From Chitinophaga pinensis (lineage in GTDB: Bacteria; Bacteroidota; Bacteroidia; UKL13-3): 16,375 nucleotides of DNA. The first letter of the stretch is position 1. The number at the start of each line of letters is the position of its first letter. Made by a program: the position numbers and the translations under genes. The notes under the pieces were generated by a model. It was not told where the DNA came from. It saw nothing but the letters and a program-made list of their open reading frames with translations, and ran no database searches. Below are positions 1-7,846 of the stretch, piece by piece. The stretch is taken from NCBI GenBank assembly GCA_943323675.2, contig CALPIR020000026.1, positions 1-16,375 on the forward strand, written 5' to 3'.

Positions 1-1271
1 GCATTTCTTATGGTGTTTGAAATTGCATCATTTTGAAGATTTATAATACTTGCTGCAGTAGTATTGTTTGTGTTTTGAAAGGTTAGACGCCTAAAGTTAG
101 ATGAAAATGTATCTCTACCATCTATGATAAAATTACGCGCACTGTTCAAAACAAATAGCGGTGTTGCAGCATTGGCATTAATCAATACGTTATTACCAAA
201 AAGCGGCTTAAAAGTAACCGTATTGGTTGCACTCATACCCGAGGCACTTGTGAGGTTTATTGGAAAAGTTTCTCCTGATGCTATATCATAAAGAGTATCA
301 CATAAATTGAAAAAAACTGGACCAGAAACCCCAACATTTGAAAGTATACTTGCAGCTTCATTAATCGTTAAAAAATTACAGTTGTTTTTACCTATTGTAT
401 AACTACCGTTTAGAGGCGAACGCATTAGCCGAACAATGGTGTCATTTGTATTAATAGTATCCAATTGACTATTTGGAGAAGTTGTCCATGCTTTAATTCT
501 GTATAATTGGTTATTATTGAAATTTGCCGTTCCAAGATTAACAAAAGCGAAATTACTGCCGATACCGCCAATGGTATCCAATAAACCCACATAATTTGTA
601 GGAGTTTGGGGAATTCCATTGATCTCCCAATTTAAATTAACTGTGGTAATTTGATTTAATCCAAAGTTTCTAACTCTGGCTACAACAGGCTGTATACCTG
701 CTGTAAAAACAACTGGTGTATCTATGCTTGTAACTCCCGCATCATTAAATGATGGAGGTGCTGAAATTATTTCAATTTCTCTAAAATTGAGGTTACTATT
801 TTGTCCAATCGCACCTGCAACAAAATTGGTAATTCTAATGCGCGTACTTGTTACAGGGCTTGGAAGAGTTATTGTATTGATGCAATTGGCTTGATTTAAA
901 CCTGAAAAAGTATGTGCATTTACGTAAGTAGTACCATTCCATGTTTGTACAACGCCACCAGCCAAAAATCTACCCGTTGTTTGGCCGTGGTGTATAACAA
1001 TGCTTTCAATTCTTTGAGGGTTTGCCCACTCCCAAAGCATCCATTCTGTGCCATCCGGAGGAGCAGTTGTCCAAACGAAAGATTGCTGAGCGCCACATGT
1101 ACCTATATTTAGGTCATTAATTAGATTCCATTGAAATGGAGCTTGGGCATTTCCAAAAGCACTAACAGTTGCTAATGGCGCAATATTAGTTTGCGAATAC
1201 GCCTTAAAAAAAATTGTTGCCGATAGTGATATCAACAAAAAGATGGACCTAAAAAGTATGTGTTTTTTCAT
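1..1271 (-). CDS. Large secreted surface protein, N-terminal part (signal peptide, discoidin-like domain, beta-helix start)
   Basis: The frame is open from an ATG at 1271 to the left edge, giving 423 residues; the C-terminus lies outside. Residues 1-26 form a signal peptide (MKKHILFRS, a hydrophobic core, then AYSQ). Residues of about 28-170 look like a discoidin / F5/8 type C galactose-binding-like domain, with a TWNGTTYV strand and an STRIRITNF strand followed by FREIEI. The next region (VVFTAGIQPVVARVRNFG, then NLNWEINGIPQTP) resembles the CARDB / Ig-like modules common in Bacteroidota surface proteins. The last part (NARNFIIDGRDTF, then RLTFQNTNNT) looks like rungs of a right-handed parallel beta-helix. 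I infer export by Sec and then probably T9SS, with a carbohydrate-binding or adhesive role. A C-terminal sorting domain would confirm this but is not in view. It starts 11 bases after the stop of the decayed fragment upstream on the same strand. Confidence 0.85.
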   Translation of the reverse strand, partial: MKKHILFRSIFLLISLSATIFFKAYSQTNIAPLATVSAFGNAQAPFQWNLINDLNIGTCGAQQSFVWTTAPPDGTEWMLWEWANPQRIESIVIHHGQTTGRFLAGGVVQTWNGTTYVNAHTFSGLNQANCINTITLPSPVTSTRIRITNFVAGAIGQNSNLNFREIEIISAPPSFNDAGVTSIDTPVVFTAGIQPVVARVRNFGLNQITTVNLNWEINGIPQTPTNYVGLLDTIGGIGSNFAFVNLGTANFNNNQLYRIKAWTTSPNSQLDTINTNDTIVRLMRSPLNGSYTIGKNNCNFLTINEAASILSNVGVSGPVFFNLCDTLYDIASGETFPINLTSASGMSATNTVTFKPLFGNNVLINANAATPLFVLNSARNFIIDGRDTFSSNFRRLTFQNTNNTTAASIINLQNDAISNTIRN

Positions 1272-1282
1272 ATAACTAATTA

Positions 1283-1675
1283 TTACATTTTACTTAATTT
1301 GATAAATATTTTAATGTCTAATTTCGAAACCAACTTATTCATAATTAGAGTATTGGGCAATATTGTTAAGCTGATTGGATAGGTATTTGTTTCTAGTGCC
1401 CCTAATGTAAAATAGCCATTAGTCTCTACCCCCTCTGTTGTGAAGGCTTTTCTGTTGTATACCAATGGAAACACAATTTTTTGTATTAGGGATGAAACCA
1501 CTTCATCCGTTGAAGTAGAAACTACGGAAACACAAATAATTGGCTTATAAGTTCTTATACTACTCGTAAATGAATAGGTTGATGAAACTCGAGCAACAGC
1601 CGAAGTTGCCAAGAAGATCAACAACGAGAAGGCACTTAAAAGCCTTGTCAATCTTAGTTTGTAGTGTTGATTCAT
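1283..1675 (-). pseudogene. Truncated, decaying N-terminus of a secreted surface protein
   Basis: The reading frame has 130 codons from an ATG at 1675. Residues 1-29 are a signal peptide (LLSAFSLLIFLATSAVA). The rest resembles the N-terminal module of T9SS-exported proteins, which typically reads like SxGTYTPI, then STSTDDAVSS, IGFPFVYNG, VSTNGYFTLG and NLVSPLWDDL. Here the equivalents are SIRTYKPI, STSTDEVVSS, KIVFPLVYNRKAF, VETNGYFTLG and KLVSKLDIKI. Several positions expected to be glycine or small carry R, C or E, and the frame stops where the domain should continue into hundreds of residues. Such proteins are normally several hundred to thousands of residues long. I infer a gene remnant whose 3' part was deleted. 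It could still be expressed as a small exported protein. The family comparison is from memory, not from a search. Confidence 0.55.
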
Positions 1676-1773
1676 ATGATAATTTTTATTGAGTTATTTT
1701 AATGCTATCTTAATACAATGTATTATTCGAAGATATATTTTATATGAAAAATTGAAATTTTATTTTAATATAA

Positions 1774-1791
1774 ATTATATTTAAATATAAT
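1774..1791. repeat. 18-base perfect palindrome in AT-rich spacer
   Basis: The sequence ATTATATTTAAATATAAT reads the same on both strands. It is made only of A and T inside a 10% GC background, so chance occurrence is more likely than usual. It could be a regulator site or a cruciform-prone element. Confidence 0.4.
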
Positions 1792-1966
1792 ATATCATAT
1801 ATAGTATTGTAAATCAATAATTTATAATAATGTAAAATTATTAATGACATTACAATTCAATTTTCATTTTAATGATATAATTAATTTTAAGTTAAACTTT
1901 AAATTTTATTTGAAGTAGTATAAAATATTATGAACTGATCACCGACAACAAGCACAATACATTTAA

Positions 1967-1974
1967 TACCTTTG
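1967..1974 (+). promoter_or_regulatory. Putative -7 box (TACCTTTG) of the GtrII-like gene
   Basis: TACCTTTG matches the Bacteroidota -7 consensus TAnnTTTG exactly. It ends only 6 bases before the ATG at 1981, so transcription from it would give a leader of a few bases or none. No clear TTG -33 element is seen 17-23 bases upstream, which lowers confidence. Confidence 0.35.
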
Positions 1975-1980
1975 AATATT

Positions 1981-3531
1981 ATGGCAAATAAAAACACACT
2001 TAAGCTAGTCCGTCAGGATATCAAATTCTTAACCATTTTTAGCTTTATAATAACAATTGCACTTTTGCCATTTTTTAATGCAACAGTATTTTCGATTGAC
2101 GATTACCACTTGTTTTATGAAGGTATTAACAACCCCAATACCATTCGTTTTTCAATAGAAAGCGGACGTTGGTTTGGAATTATTATGTTTAAATTTTGGA
2201 GTTTATTTATTGGCAATGGAGGATTTAGTGGAATAATAGTTTCATATATTTCTGTATGTATACAATTCATATTTTGCGCTTATATATTGGTGAAATCATA
2301 TAAACTAAACACACAAAGTTGGTATATTCCTGTTGTAATATCGCTTGGTTTCATACATGTTTTTAGTGCAGAAATATTAACCTTTAAAATAGGGTTAATG
2401 GTTAACATCGGGTTTTCTTTTTTGTATGCTATTTCGTTTTACTCATGGTATTTGATGCAAAAATTCGATAGCAGATTTTTTTTAGCTTTGATCGGTATTG
2501 TTTTATCATTAGCAGCATATCAAGTAATTATTAATGTCCTTATTGTAATTACTTTATTAGGTTTTGTTCTTGAAATAACCACCTTACAGAAAGATGAAGT
2601 CCTATCAATAAAAAAGTTTAAACAGAATCCTTTTGTTGTAAGGCTCGTTGGCATTATTATGGGTACAACAATATACCTAATAGCCAATAAAGCTATTTTA
2701 GCCTTTATGGGTTTAGCAAGTTCAAATCGTTCACAGTTTATCAAATTATCAAATATCGATTTGAGGGTTAATCAAATTTATATGCTATTTAAAAATATAC
2801 TTTTTGACGCAAACTCATTCTTAATACCGCAACCAATTAAGTTTCTGTTTTTGGGTGTTACATGCCTAACATTAATTTTAATTGTAACAAATATTGGACG
2901 TAAGTTGAATGCTTTTTATTATAAATTATTGTTTGCAATTGGTTTAATAACTCTTGTACTAACAAGTTTATTATCTACTGCTATATCAGGTCTATTTCTT
3001 GAAGTCTGGTGGATGGTTCCAAGAATGATTACAGGATTTGGTATGTTTACCATGCTAATTTTTATTCTCGCATTTCAAATCAATAAATCTGCATTTATAC
3101 ATAAACTACTCTTATTGGCATTAATAATAACTACTGTGTCTCATATTAGTATGAACCATAATATTGCCAACGATCAAGCATACCTCAATTTTTTAGATAG
3201 GAGTAAAGCGCAAAGAATACTAAGCGAACTGGAAAAAATTGACGGATTCAAAACAAAGAGACTATACATTCATCAACGCCCAGATTGTTGGGTAAATGAG
3301 TATAACATCAAAACAAATGTTGGCGATATGAATTTGTCGGCATTCTGTGCATCGTGGTCTAAATACAGAATTTTGGAATATGTTGCAGGATACCCAATTA
3401 CACCAACCAATAATAACGACAACCGCTATATTGATAGTTTATATCAAACCACTAATGAAAAGGAGAAACCACTTTGGCCACATAAAAAAGGCATATGGGT
3501 AAATGATAGCATTATTGCAATTTTCCCTTAA
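1981..3531 (+). CDS. GtrII-like multi-pass membrane glycosyltransferase
   Basis: The protein has 516 residues from the ATG at 1981; a TTG nine bases upstream (1972) is in frame but lies inside the putative -7 box. It begins with a short cytosolic tail and then about ten to eleven hydrophobic segments, followed by a soluble C-terminal domain from about residue 405. After the first membrane segment there is an acidic pair in SIDDYHLF (D40-D41) and an SGRWFG motif (residues 61-66). This arrangement is typical of the GtrII / Glucos_trans_II family, whose members transfer sugars from a polyprenyl-phosphate donor to O-antigen or other envelope glycans on the periplasmic side. No gtrA or gtrB is adjacent in this window. 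Its stop overlaps the stop of the convergent glycosyltransferase at 3528. Family assignment rests on topology and these motifs; the acceptor is unknown. Confidence 0.7.
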   Translation: MANKNTLKLVRQDIKFLTIFSFIITIALLPFFNATVFSIDDYHLFYEGINNPNTIRFSIESGRWFGIIMFKFWSLFIGNGGFSGIIVSYISVCIQFIFCAYILVKSYKLNTQSWYIPVVISLGFIHVFSAEILTFKIGLMVNIGFSFLYAISFYSWYLMQKFDSRFFLALIGIVLSLAAYQVIINVLIVITLLGFVLEITTLQKDEVLSIKKFKQNPFVVRLVGIIMGTTIYLIANKAILAFMGLASSNRSQFIKLSNIDLRVNQIYMLFKNILFDANSFLIPQPIKFLFLGVTCLTLILIVTNIGRKLNAFYYKLLFAIGLITLVLTSLLSTAISGLFLEVWWMVPRMITGFGMFTMLIFILAFQINKSAFIHKLLLLALIITTVSHISMNHNIANDQAYLNFLDRSKAQRILSELEKIDGFKTKRLYIHQRPDCWVNEYNIKTNVGDMNLSAFCASWSKYRILEYVAGYPITPTNNNDNRYIDSLYQTTNEKEKPLWPHKKGIWVNDSIIAIFP

Positions 3532-4448
3532 CCTATTAACTTTTCAAACCACGATTTCTTTTCAAACTTCTCCACCCAATTATTTAAATATTGGTCCTGT
3601 ATTAAACTGTGTGTATTCAGGTATAATTTTAAATGCCAAGCAAAAGCAGAACGTGCTTGCTTAAACGGGCGTTTATATTTTTGCTTATTTAAGAATATAA
3701 ACAACTCGTTAAGTTCAGTTTTATCCATGTATCTTAGTTTACAAAAATTATTGAACTCCTGCTGCAAATTATCGGGTATTGAAAGTTGGGCGTATCGATG
3801 AATATCTTTTCTTATTTGAATTGCAAAGTCTTCTTGGGTATCGTCAGCTTTAGGATTATCACTAACAAAATAAGAAATTAAAGGCGTTTGAAGGTTATAG
3901 AAATTTAAATTATGTTTTAAGCAACTTAACCAAAATCCATAATCTTGGGCTCGCACGTATTGGGAATTGTATTTAACAACCTGCCCCCAAAATTTAGGCT
4001 TATTTTTAAGCATTACAGACGGGTTGGCCATTGGACTATTTATTAATAAATATGCCGCAATCATCTCATGACGCTCGTTTAAAGGCCAAGTATTTTCTGT
4101 TTCATTAACCACAAACATGCCAGAACAAATGTCTATATGCGGATTAGCCTCCATAAATGCAACTTGCTGCTCAAAACGAGTAGGGAAAGACTTATCATCG
4201 CTATCATTGTATGCAATGTAAGGACTTGTTATTTGTGGCAAAATAAAATTTAACACATCAGATTTTAAAAAAATATGCTCGGGTAAAATCACCACACGAT
4301 GCAAACAAGTAATTTCTACCTCAATAGGTTTATGCGTTAAAATCAACCACTCTAAATCACTAAATGTTTGGCGATTCATGCCAATAACACATCGTTCAAA
4401 ACGACTTTCGTTTTGATGCAGGTATGTAACAACAGTTAGTTTATTCAT
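3528..4448 (-). CDS. Glycosyltransferase family 2 (GT-A fold)
   Basis: The 306-residue cytosolic protein starts with a beta strand and NTP-sugar-binding segment (MNKLTVVTYLHQNESRFERC). It then has QTFSDLEWLI (27-36) and the metal-binding acidic motif YNDSDDKSFPTRF (80-92, DSDD at 82-85). These are the hallmarks of GT2 enzymes that use nucleotide-diphosphate sugars. A later AQDYGFWL segment matches the usual ED/QDY position near the acceptor site, and the C-terminal third is helical. There is no membrane segment. It probably adds a sugar to a surface polysaccharide or glycoprotein. It is convergent with the GtrII-like gene: the two stop codons share the palindrome TTAA at 3528-3531. It has no obvious operon partner, and its upstream region (4449-4581) is shared with the divergent PAP2 gene. 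Confidence 0.85.
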   Translation of the reverse strand: MNKLTVVTYLHQNESRFERCVIGMNRQTFSDLEWLILTHKPIEVEITCLHRVVILPEHIFLKSDVLNFILPQITSPYIAYNDSDDKSFPTRFEQQVAFMEANPHIDICSGMFVVNETENTWPLNERHEMIAAYLLINSPMANPSVMLKNKPKFWGQVVKYNSQYVRAQDYGFWLSCLKHNLNFYNLQTPLISYFVSDNPKADDTQEDFAIQIRKDIHRYAQLSIPDNLQQEFNNFCKLRYMDKTELNELFIFLNKQKYKRPFKQARSAFAWHLKLYLNTHSLIQDQYLNNWVEKFEKKSWFEKLIG

Positions 4449-4544
4449 TAATGCTTAAAGTGTAAGTTCGAAGAAAACAATTTTACACTAACATATAACA
4501 TAGTATTTAAGTAACAACTAAAATTTAATGCTTGCTTAACACTA

Positions 4545-4577
4545 TTGGTTATGCCTCATTATAATTTATTACATTCG
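4545..4577 (+). promoter_or_regulatory. Putative promoter of the PAP2 gene
   Basis: A TTG at 4545-4547 is followed after 22 bases by TACATTCG (4570-4577), one mismatch from TAnnTTTG. The box ends 4 bases before the GTG start at 4582, which would give a leaderless or nearly leaderless transcript. No Shine-Dalgarno sequence is visible. Confidence 0.4.
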
Positions 4578-4581
4578 TCAT

Positions 4582-5187
4582 GTGCAAAAAGCCATAACAA
4601 CAATACAATTATTAACTGCTTTTATTCTTTGCGTTTTACCTTTTCGAGTAATTTCTCAAAAAGCTGACATCCAACTTTTACGTTATTTAAACAGTAACCA
4701 CAATGCATCGGCAGATCCAATATTTAAAACCGTTACCAACAGTGTATTTCCAATAGCTTTTGCTGTGCCTGCAGTTGTTACCAGTTTACATCTTTTAAAA
4801 AAAGACAGTGCAAATAAACAACGAGCAATTATAATTGGTAGTACATTAATTATTTCATCGGCAGTTACTGGAATACTTAAATATAGTATACAACGGGAAA
4901 GACCATTTGTTACCTATCCTGACGTTAAACACATCACACCAGAAGATAGTTATTCGTTTCCATCTGGACACACCTCTACCGCTTTTGCATTAGCCACCTC
5001 TGTTACCATTTCATACCCTAAATGGTACGTGGCTGCGCCAGCTTATTTGTGGGCCTCCTCAGCTGCTTATTCTCGTATGCGGTTCGGGGTGCATTACCCA
5101 AGCGATGTTTTAGCTGGGGCTTTAATAGGAAGTGGTTCGGCATGGTTATGCTACAAACTAAACAAGCGCTTACAACAACGTAAATAA
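4582..5187 (+). CDS. PAP2 superfamily phosphatase
   Basis: The 201-residue protein begins at GTG 4582. The overlapping ATG at 4580 is out of frame and stops at once, and there is no in-frame ATG upstream before a stop at 4537. An N-terminal hydrophobic segment (residues 6-26) acts as signal peptide or anchor. All three PAP2 catalytic motifs are present: K100-x6-RP (107-108), PSGH (127-130, with nucleophile-assisting H130), and SR (164-165)-x5-H171-x3-D175. These define membrane phosphatases that dephosphorylate lipid phosphates such as undecaprenyl pyrophosphate, phosphatidic acid or phosphatidylglycerol phosphate on the periplasmic face. Substrate cannot be told from the sequence. Location among glycosyltransferases is consistent with recycling a lipid carrier, but that is inference. 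A weak hairpin follows at 5205-5242. Confidence 0.9.
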   Translation: MQKAITTIQLLTAFILCVLPFRVISQKADIQLLRYLNSNHNASADPIFKTVTNSVFPIAFAVPAVVTSLHLLKKDSANKQRAIIIGSTLIISSAVTGILKYSIQRERPFVTYPDVKHITPEDSYSFPSGHTSTAFALATSVTISYPKWYVAAPAYLWASSAAYSRMRFGVHYPSDVLAGALIGSGSAWLCYKLNKRLQQRK

Positions 5188-5204
5188 ATTACTTTAAAGA
5201 TCCG

Positions 5205-5242
5205 TAACAAACATGGCATAAATACCTATGGTTTGTTTGTTA
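5205..5242 (+). terminator. Possible hairpin after the PAP2 gene
   Basis: TAACAAAC (5205-5212) pairs with GTTTGTTA (5235-5242), 8 base pairs around a 22-base loop. The nearest T-run (5257-5262) is about 15 bases farther on, so it is not a classic intrinsic terminator. Confidence 0.25.
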
Positions 5243-5248
5243 ATGGCA

Positions 5249-5461
5249 TTACGTAATTTTTTGATCAGAGTATTCTGTTTTACCAAAACAAAAAAACGGT
5301 ATACCCGTTATTTCAATTTTTATTAAAATACTGCTTGAATCAGAAAGATATTCACTAAAGAATAATTTCTTATTAAGATGAGTAAAGTTAAAGTAGTTCC
5401 AAGCACTTGTGTTTTTTAATGTAGCAACTATTAAAGCTACAATAATTAACAGAATAAGCAT
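5249..5461 (-). CDS. Hypothetical small membrane protein downstream of feoB
   Basis: A 70-codon frame begins with ATG at 5461, 13 bases after the feoB stop and on the same strand. Its first 15 residues (MLILLIIVALIVATL) would form a membrane anchor; the rest is a short polar tail with no recognised domain. Many Bacteroidota have a tiny FeoB-associated cysteine-rich membrane protein at this place with an N-terminal anchor, but this frame has only one cysteine and lacks the C-terminal cysteine cluster, so I do not call it that. The putative feo terminator (5295-5309) falls inside the frame, which argues that this may be a chance ORF. Treat as tentative. Confidence 0.25.
   Translation of the reverse strand: MLILLIIVALIVATLKNTSAWNYFNFTHLNKKLFFSEYLSDSSSILIKIEITGIPFFCFGKTEYSDQKIT
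5295..5309 (-). terminator. Putative intrinsic terminator of the feoAB operon
   Basis: Read on the minus strand, AACGG, a 5-base loop (GTATA) and CCGTT are followed by a T-run that continues to 5290. The stem is only 5 base pairs, so strength is moderate. It lies about 165 bases after the feoB stop. Confidence 0.45.
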
Positions 5462-5474
5462 AGAATCTTGTTAT

Positions 5475-7586
5475 TTAACTAAATATATTAAATACAATTA
5501 AACTACTAACATAAGCTAAGGCTGTCATATACACAAATTGTACAATAGGCCACTTCCACGATTGTGTTTCGGATTTTACAATGGATAAGGTGCTCATACA
5601 TTGCATAGCAAATGCATAAAAAACCATTAACGAGAGTATCGTGGCAACAGAATAAAGCGGTTCGCCTTTTTCATTTTTTTCGGCTAACATTTTATGTTTA
5701 ATAGAGTTTAAGTCTTCGCCCTCTGCGCCTCCTCCCACACTATAAATGGTACTCATAGTACCAACAAAAACTTCTCTAGCAGCTAATGATGTTAACAAGG
5801 CAATTCCCATTTTCCAATCAAAACCAATTGGTTTAATTGCAGGTTCAATCCATTTTCCAAACTCACCCGCATAACTTGCTTGCAAACGTTCGGCACTTTT
5901 TTGTGCAGCTAGTTCTTCACTGCTCATAGTAGCATCAGCACTCATAGCTAGGGTTGCATATTTTTCGTCAATTGCTCGCATACTACCTCGCGGACCAAAA
6001 GATGCAAATGCCCATAATATTACAGATACAGCAACAATAATTTTACCTGCACCAACTACAAATGCACTTCCTTTTTCATATAAGGTAATAAGCAAATTGT
6101 TCCAAACGGGTAATTTATAGCTTGGTAATTCCATCATAAAATAAGCTGTTCCTTTTGATTTAACAAACAACTTAAACACCGCAGCACTTGCCAAGGCTGC
6201 AATAAATCCAAGTAAATACATGGCCATTAAAACCACACCATGTACATTAAATGGGCCCCATTTTGCTGTTTCAGGAACCAGCATTCCAATTAATAAAGTA
6301 TAAACAGGCAAGCGTGCCGAACAACTCATTAATGGTGTTACCAATATGGTTATTAACCGCTCTTTTTTATTCTCGATACTTCGACTTGCCATTATACTTG
6401 GAACTGCGCAGGCCATACCACTAATAAGCGGAACAATACTTTTACCATTCATTCCGAATGGTCGCATAATCCTATCCATAATAAAGCCTACACGCGCCAT
6501 GTAACCAACATCTTCGAGCACAGCAATAAATGCAAATAGGATAATAATTTGTGGCAAGAAAATAATTACTCCACTTAATCCTGCCACTACACCATGCACT
6601 AATAAATCGTTAAGAACACCATCTGGCAGGGATTTTTCTATAGTTGCATTTAACCAAGCAAATCCCATTTCAACCAAATCCATTGGATAAGCACTCCAAG
6701 AAAATATGGCTTGAAAAACAAAAAAAAGTAAACTTAAAAAAATGACCAATCCCCATATGCGATGGGTTAAAATCACATCCGCCTTTTGGGTTATGTTTTT
6801 AATTACATGATTTGTTTTTTGCCTACGGCTTAATCTAACTGCATCATCAATAACTTTATAACGCTGTAAAATTTCTAACTCTTGAAACTGCTTTGGGTTA
6901 AAGTTATATTTTTCGAAAGCTGCATTAATCTGTTTGGCCTTATTGTTTAAATAAACCCCGGCATTAATAGCGTATTGTAAAGCAGCATATGGATTTTTTT
7001 TATCTGTAATTTCACCTATTTCATTTAATAAGTTTTGATCAACTTGGTTGATATTAAAATAGGTTACTTTTTTGTGTTTGCTTTCGTCAAGCAATAAATT
7101 TTTAATTTTTAATATCCCCTCTTTATTTCGTGCATTAATAGAAACAACAGGAATGCCAAGCTCTTTAGCTAATATATCCAACTCGTAAAAAACACCTTTA
7201 CGCTCAGCTAAATCAACCATATTTAACGCTAATATTACAGGTACGCCCAAATCTGCTACTTGCGTTAGCAATAACAAATTACGTTTAAGGTTACTCGCAT
7301 CGGCTATAAACAATACTAAATCAGGAAAATTTGTTTCAGCCTTGTTGCGCAAGATATCATAGGTAACTAATTCATCAGCCGATTTTGGGTACAGACTGTA
7401 AGTGCCAGGCAAATCAATAATTTGTGCCCTTGTTTCAGCATTTAAATTACAATAGCCAATTTTCTTCTCAACTGTAGTGCCCGGGAAATTACTTACTTTA
7501 TGATTTAATCCCGTTAAGGCATTAAACAAACTGGTTTTACCACTATTAGGGTTACCGGCTAATGCAACTGTTATTTCCTGCTTCAC
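5475..7586 (-). CDS. feoB: Ferrous iron transporter FeoB
   Basis: This 703-residue inner-membrane protein imports Fe(II). The N-terminal G domain shows G1 GNPNSGKT (11-18), G3 DLPG (58-61), G4 NMVD (122-125) and a G5-like SINARNKEG (149-157). A helical linker domain follows to about residue 265. Membrane segments start near residue 277. The first Gate motif region holds the conserved cysteines in GMACAVP (C393) and PLMSCSARLPVY (C422). The second holds SLAAREVFVGT (600-610). A hydrophilic insert at about 535-580, rich in alanine and glutamate, splits the C-terminal membrane part, as seen in many Bacteroidota FeoB proteins. The ATG at 7586 lies 5 bases after the feoA stop, so the two are surely co-transcribed and probably translationally coupled. 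No feoC is present. Length and motifs are complete. Confidence 0.97.
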   Translation of the reverse strand: MKQEITVALAGNPNSGKTSLFNALTGLNHKVSNFPGTTVEKKIGYCNLNAETRAQIIDLPGTYSLYPKSADELVTYDILRNKAETNFPDLVLFIADASNLKRNLLLLTQVADLGVPVILALNMVDLAERKGVFYELDILAKELGIPVVSINARNKEGILKIKNLLLDESKHKKVTYFNINQVDQNLLNEIGEITDKKNPYAALQYAINAGVYLNNKAKQINAAFEKYNFNPKQFQELEILQRYKVIDDAVRLSRRQKTNHVIKNITQKADVILTHRIWGLVIFLSLLFFVFQAIFSWSAYPMDLVEMGFAWLNATIEKSLPDGVLNDLLVHGVVAGLSGVIIFLPQIIILFAFIAVLEDVGYMARVGFIMDRIMRPFGMNGKSIVPLISGMACAVPSIMASRSIENKKERLITILVTPLMSCSARLPVYTLLIGMLVPETAKWGPFNVHGVVLMAMYLLGFIAALASAAVFKLFVKSKGTAYFMMELPSYKLPVWNNLLITLYEKGSAFVVGAGKIIVAVSVILWAFASFGPRGSMRAIDEKYATLAMSADATMSSEELAAQKSAERLQASYAGEFGKWIEPAIKPIGFDWKMGIALLTSLAAREVFVGTMSTIYSVGGGAEGEDLNSIKHKMLAEKNEKGEPLYSVATILSLMVFYAFAMQCMSTLSIVKSETQSWKWPIVQFVYMTALAYVSSLIVFNIFS

Positions 7587-7591
7587 AATAA

Positions 7592-7813
7592 TTATTTAAC
7601 TTTTATATCAATACAATCAGCATCACTTAAGCGCAAACACATTTTATACTCACCAACCCTAATGGCAATAGGATCGCCAAAAGGAGCAATGTTTTCAAGT
7701 TCAACTTCTTCGCCTGGTAATAAGCCCATTTCAAATAACTTTAAACTAAGCTCTTGGCCTTGCACTGCAATAACTGTTGCTATTTGGTTAAACTTTAGTT
7801 CGGATAGTTTCAA
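7592..7813 (-). CDS. feoA: Ferrous iron transport protein FeoA
   Basis: The 73-residue protein is a small SH3-like domain with the standard FeoA pattern: KLSELKFNQIATV at the start, then LFEMGLLPGEEVELE (26-40), and a C-terminal strand ending in CIDIKVK. FeoA is a cytosolic partner thought to bind FeoB and promote Fe(II) uptake. The start is TTG at 7813: the only internal methionines come too late (M29, inside the conserved core), and the in-frame codons just upstream contain no ATG. This length fits the family, where FeoA commonly begins MKLSxL. It is the first gene of the feoAB operon. A palindrome over its likely promoter at 7843-7859 suggests control by an iron-sensing repressor. Confidence 0.95.
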   Translation of the reverse strand: MKLSELKFNQIATVIAVQGQELSLKLFEMGLLPGEEVELENIAPFGDPIAIRVGEYKMCLRLSDADCIDIKVK

Positions 7814-7838
7814 CTTGATGTTATTATAGTTTGGTGTG

Positions 7839-7846
7839 CGAATTTA
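7839..7846 (-). promoter_or_regulatory. Putative -7 box of feoAB (TAAATTCG)
   Basis: On the minus strand, TAAATTCG is one mismatch from TAnnTTTG and lies 25 bases before the TTG start of feoA. It overlaps the palindrome at 7843-7859. No clear -33 TTG is seen upstream. Confidence 0.35.

Larger units (their letters stand above)
1676..1980. other. Extremely AT-rich intergenic region between divergent genes
   Basis: This 305-base stretch separates the divergent starts at 1675 (minus) and 1981 (plus). By hand count, 1741-1920 contains only 18 G or C in 180 bases (10%), far below the coding regions on both sides. It is rich in TTTAAA and TATA-like runs and holds an 18-base palindrome at 1774-1791. 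I see no coding frame and no RNA gene. It probably carries promoters for both neighbours and may be bent DNA or a site bound by nucleoid proteins. Confidence 0.7.

Noticed and set aside
425..619. 64-codon minus-strand frame with hydrophobic start
   Set aside because: It lies in another frame of the long surface-protein gene at 1-1271, which is open throughout and has recognisable domains.
2520..2744. 74-codon frame antisense to the GtrII-like gene
   Set aside because: Shadow of a well-supported coding frame; no start context or domain.
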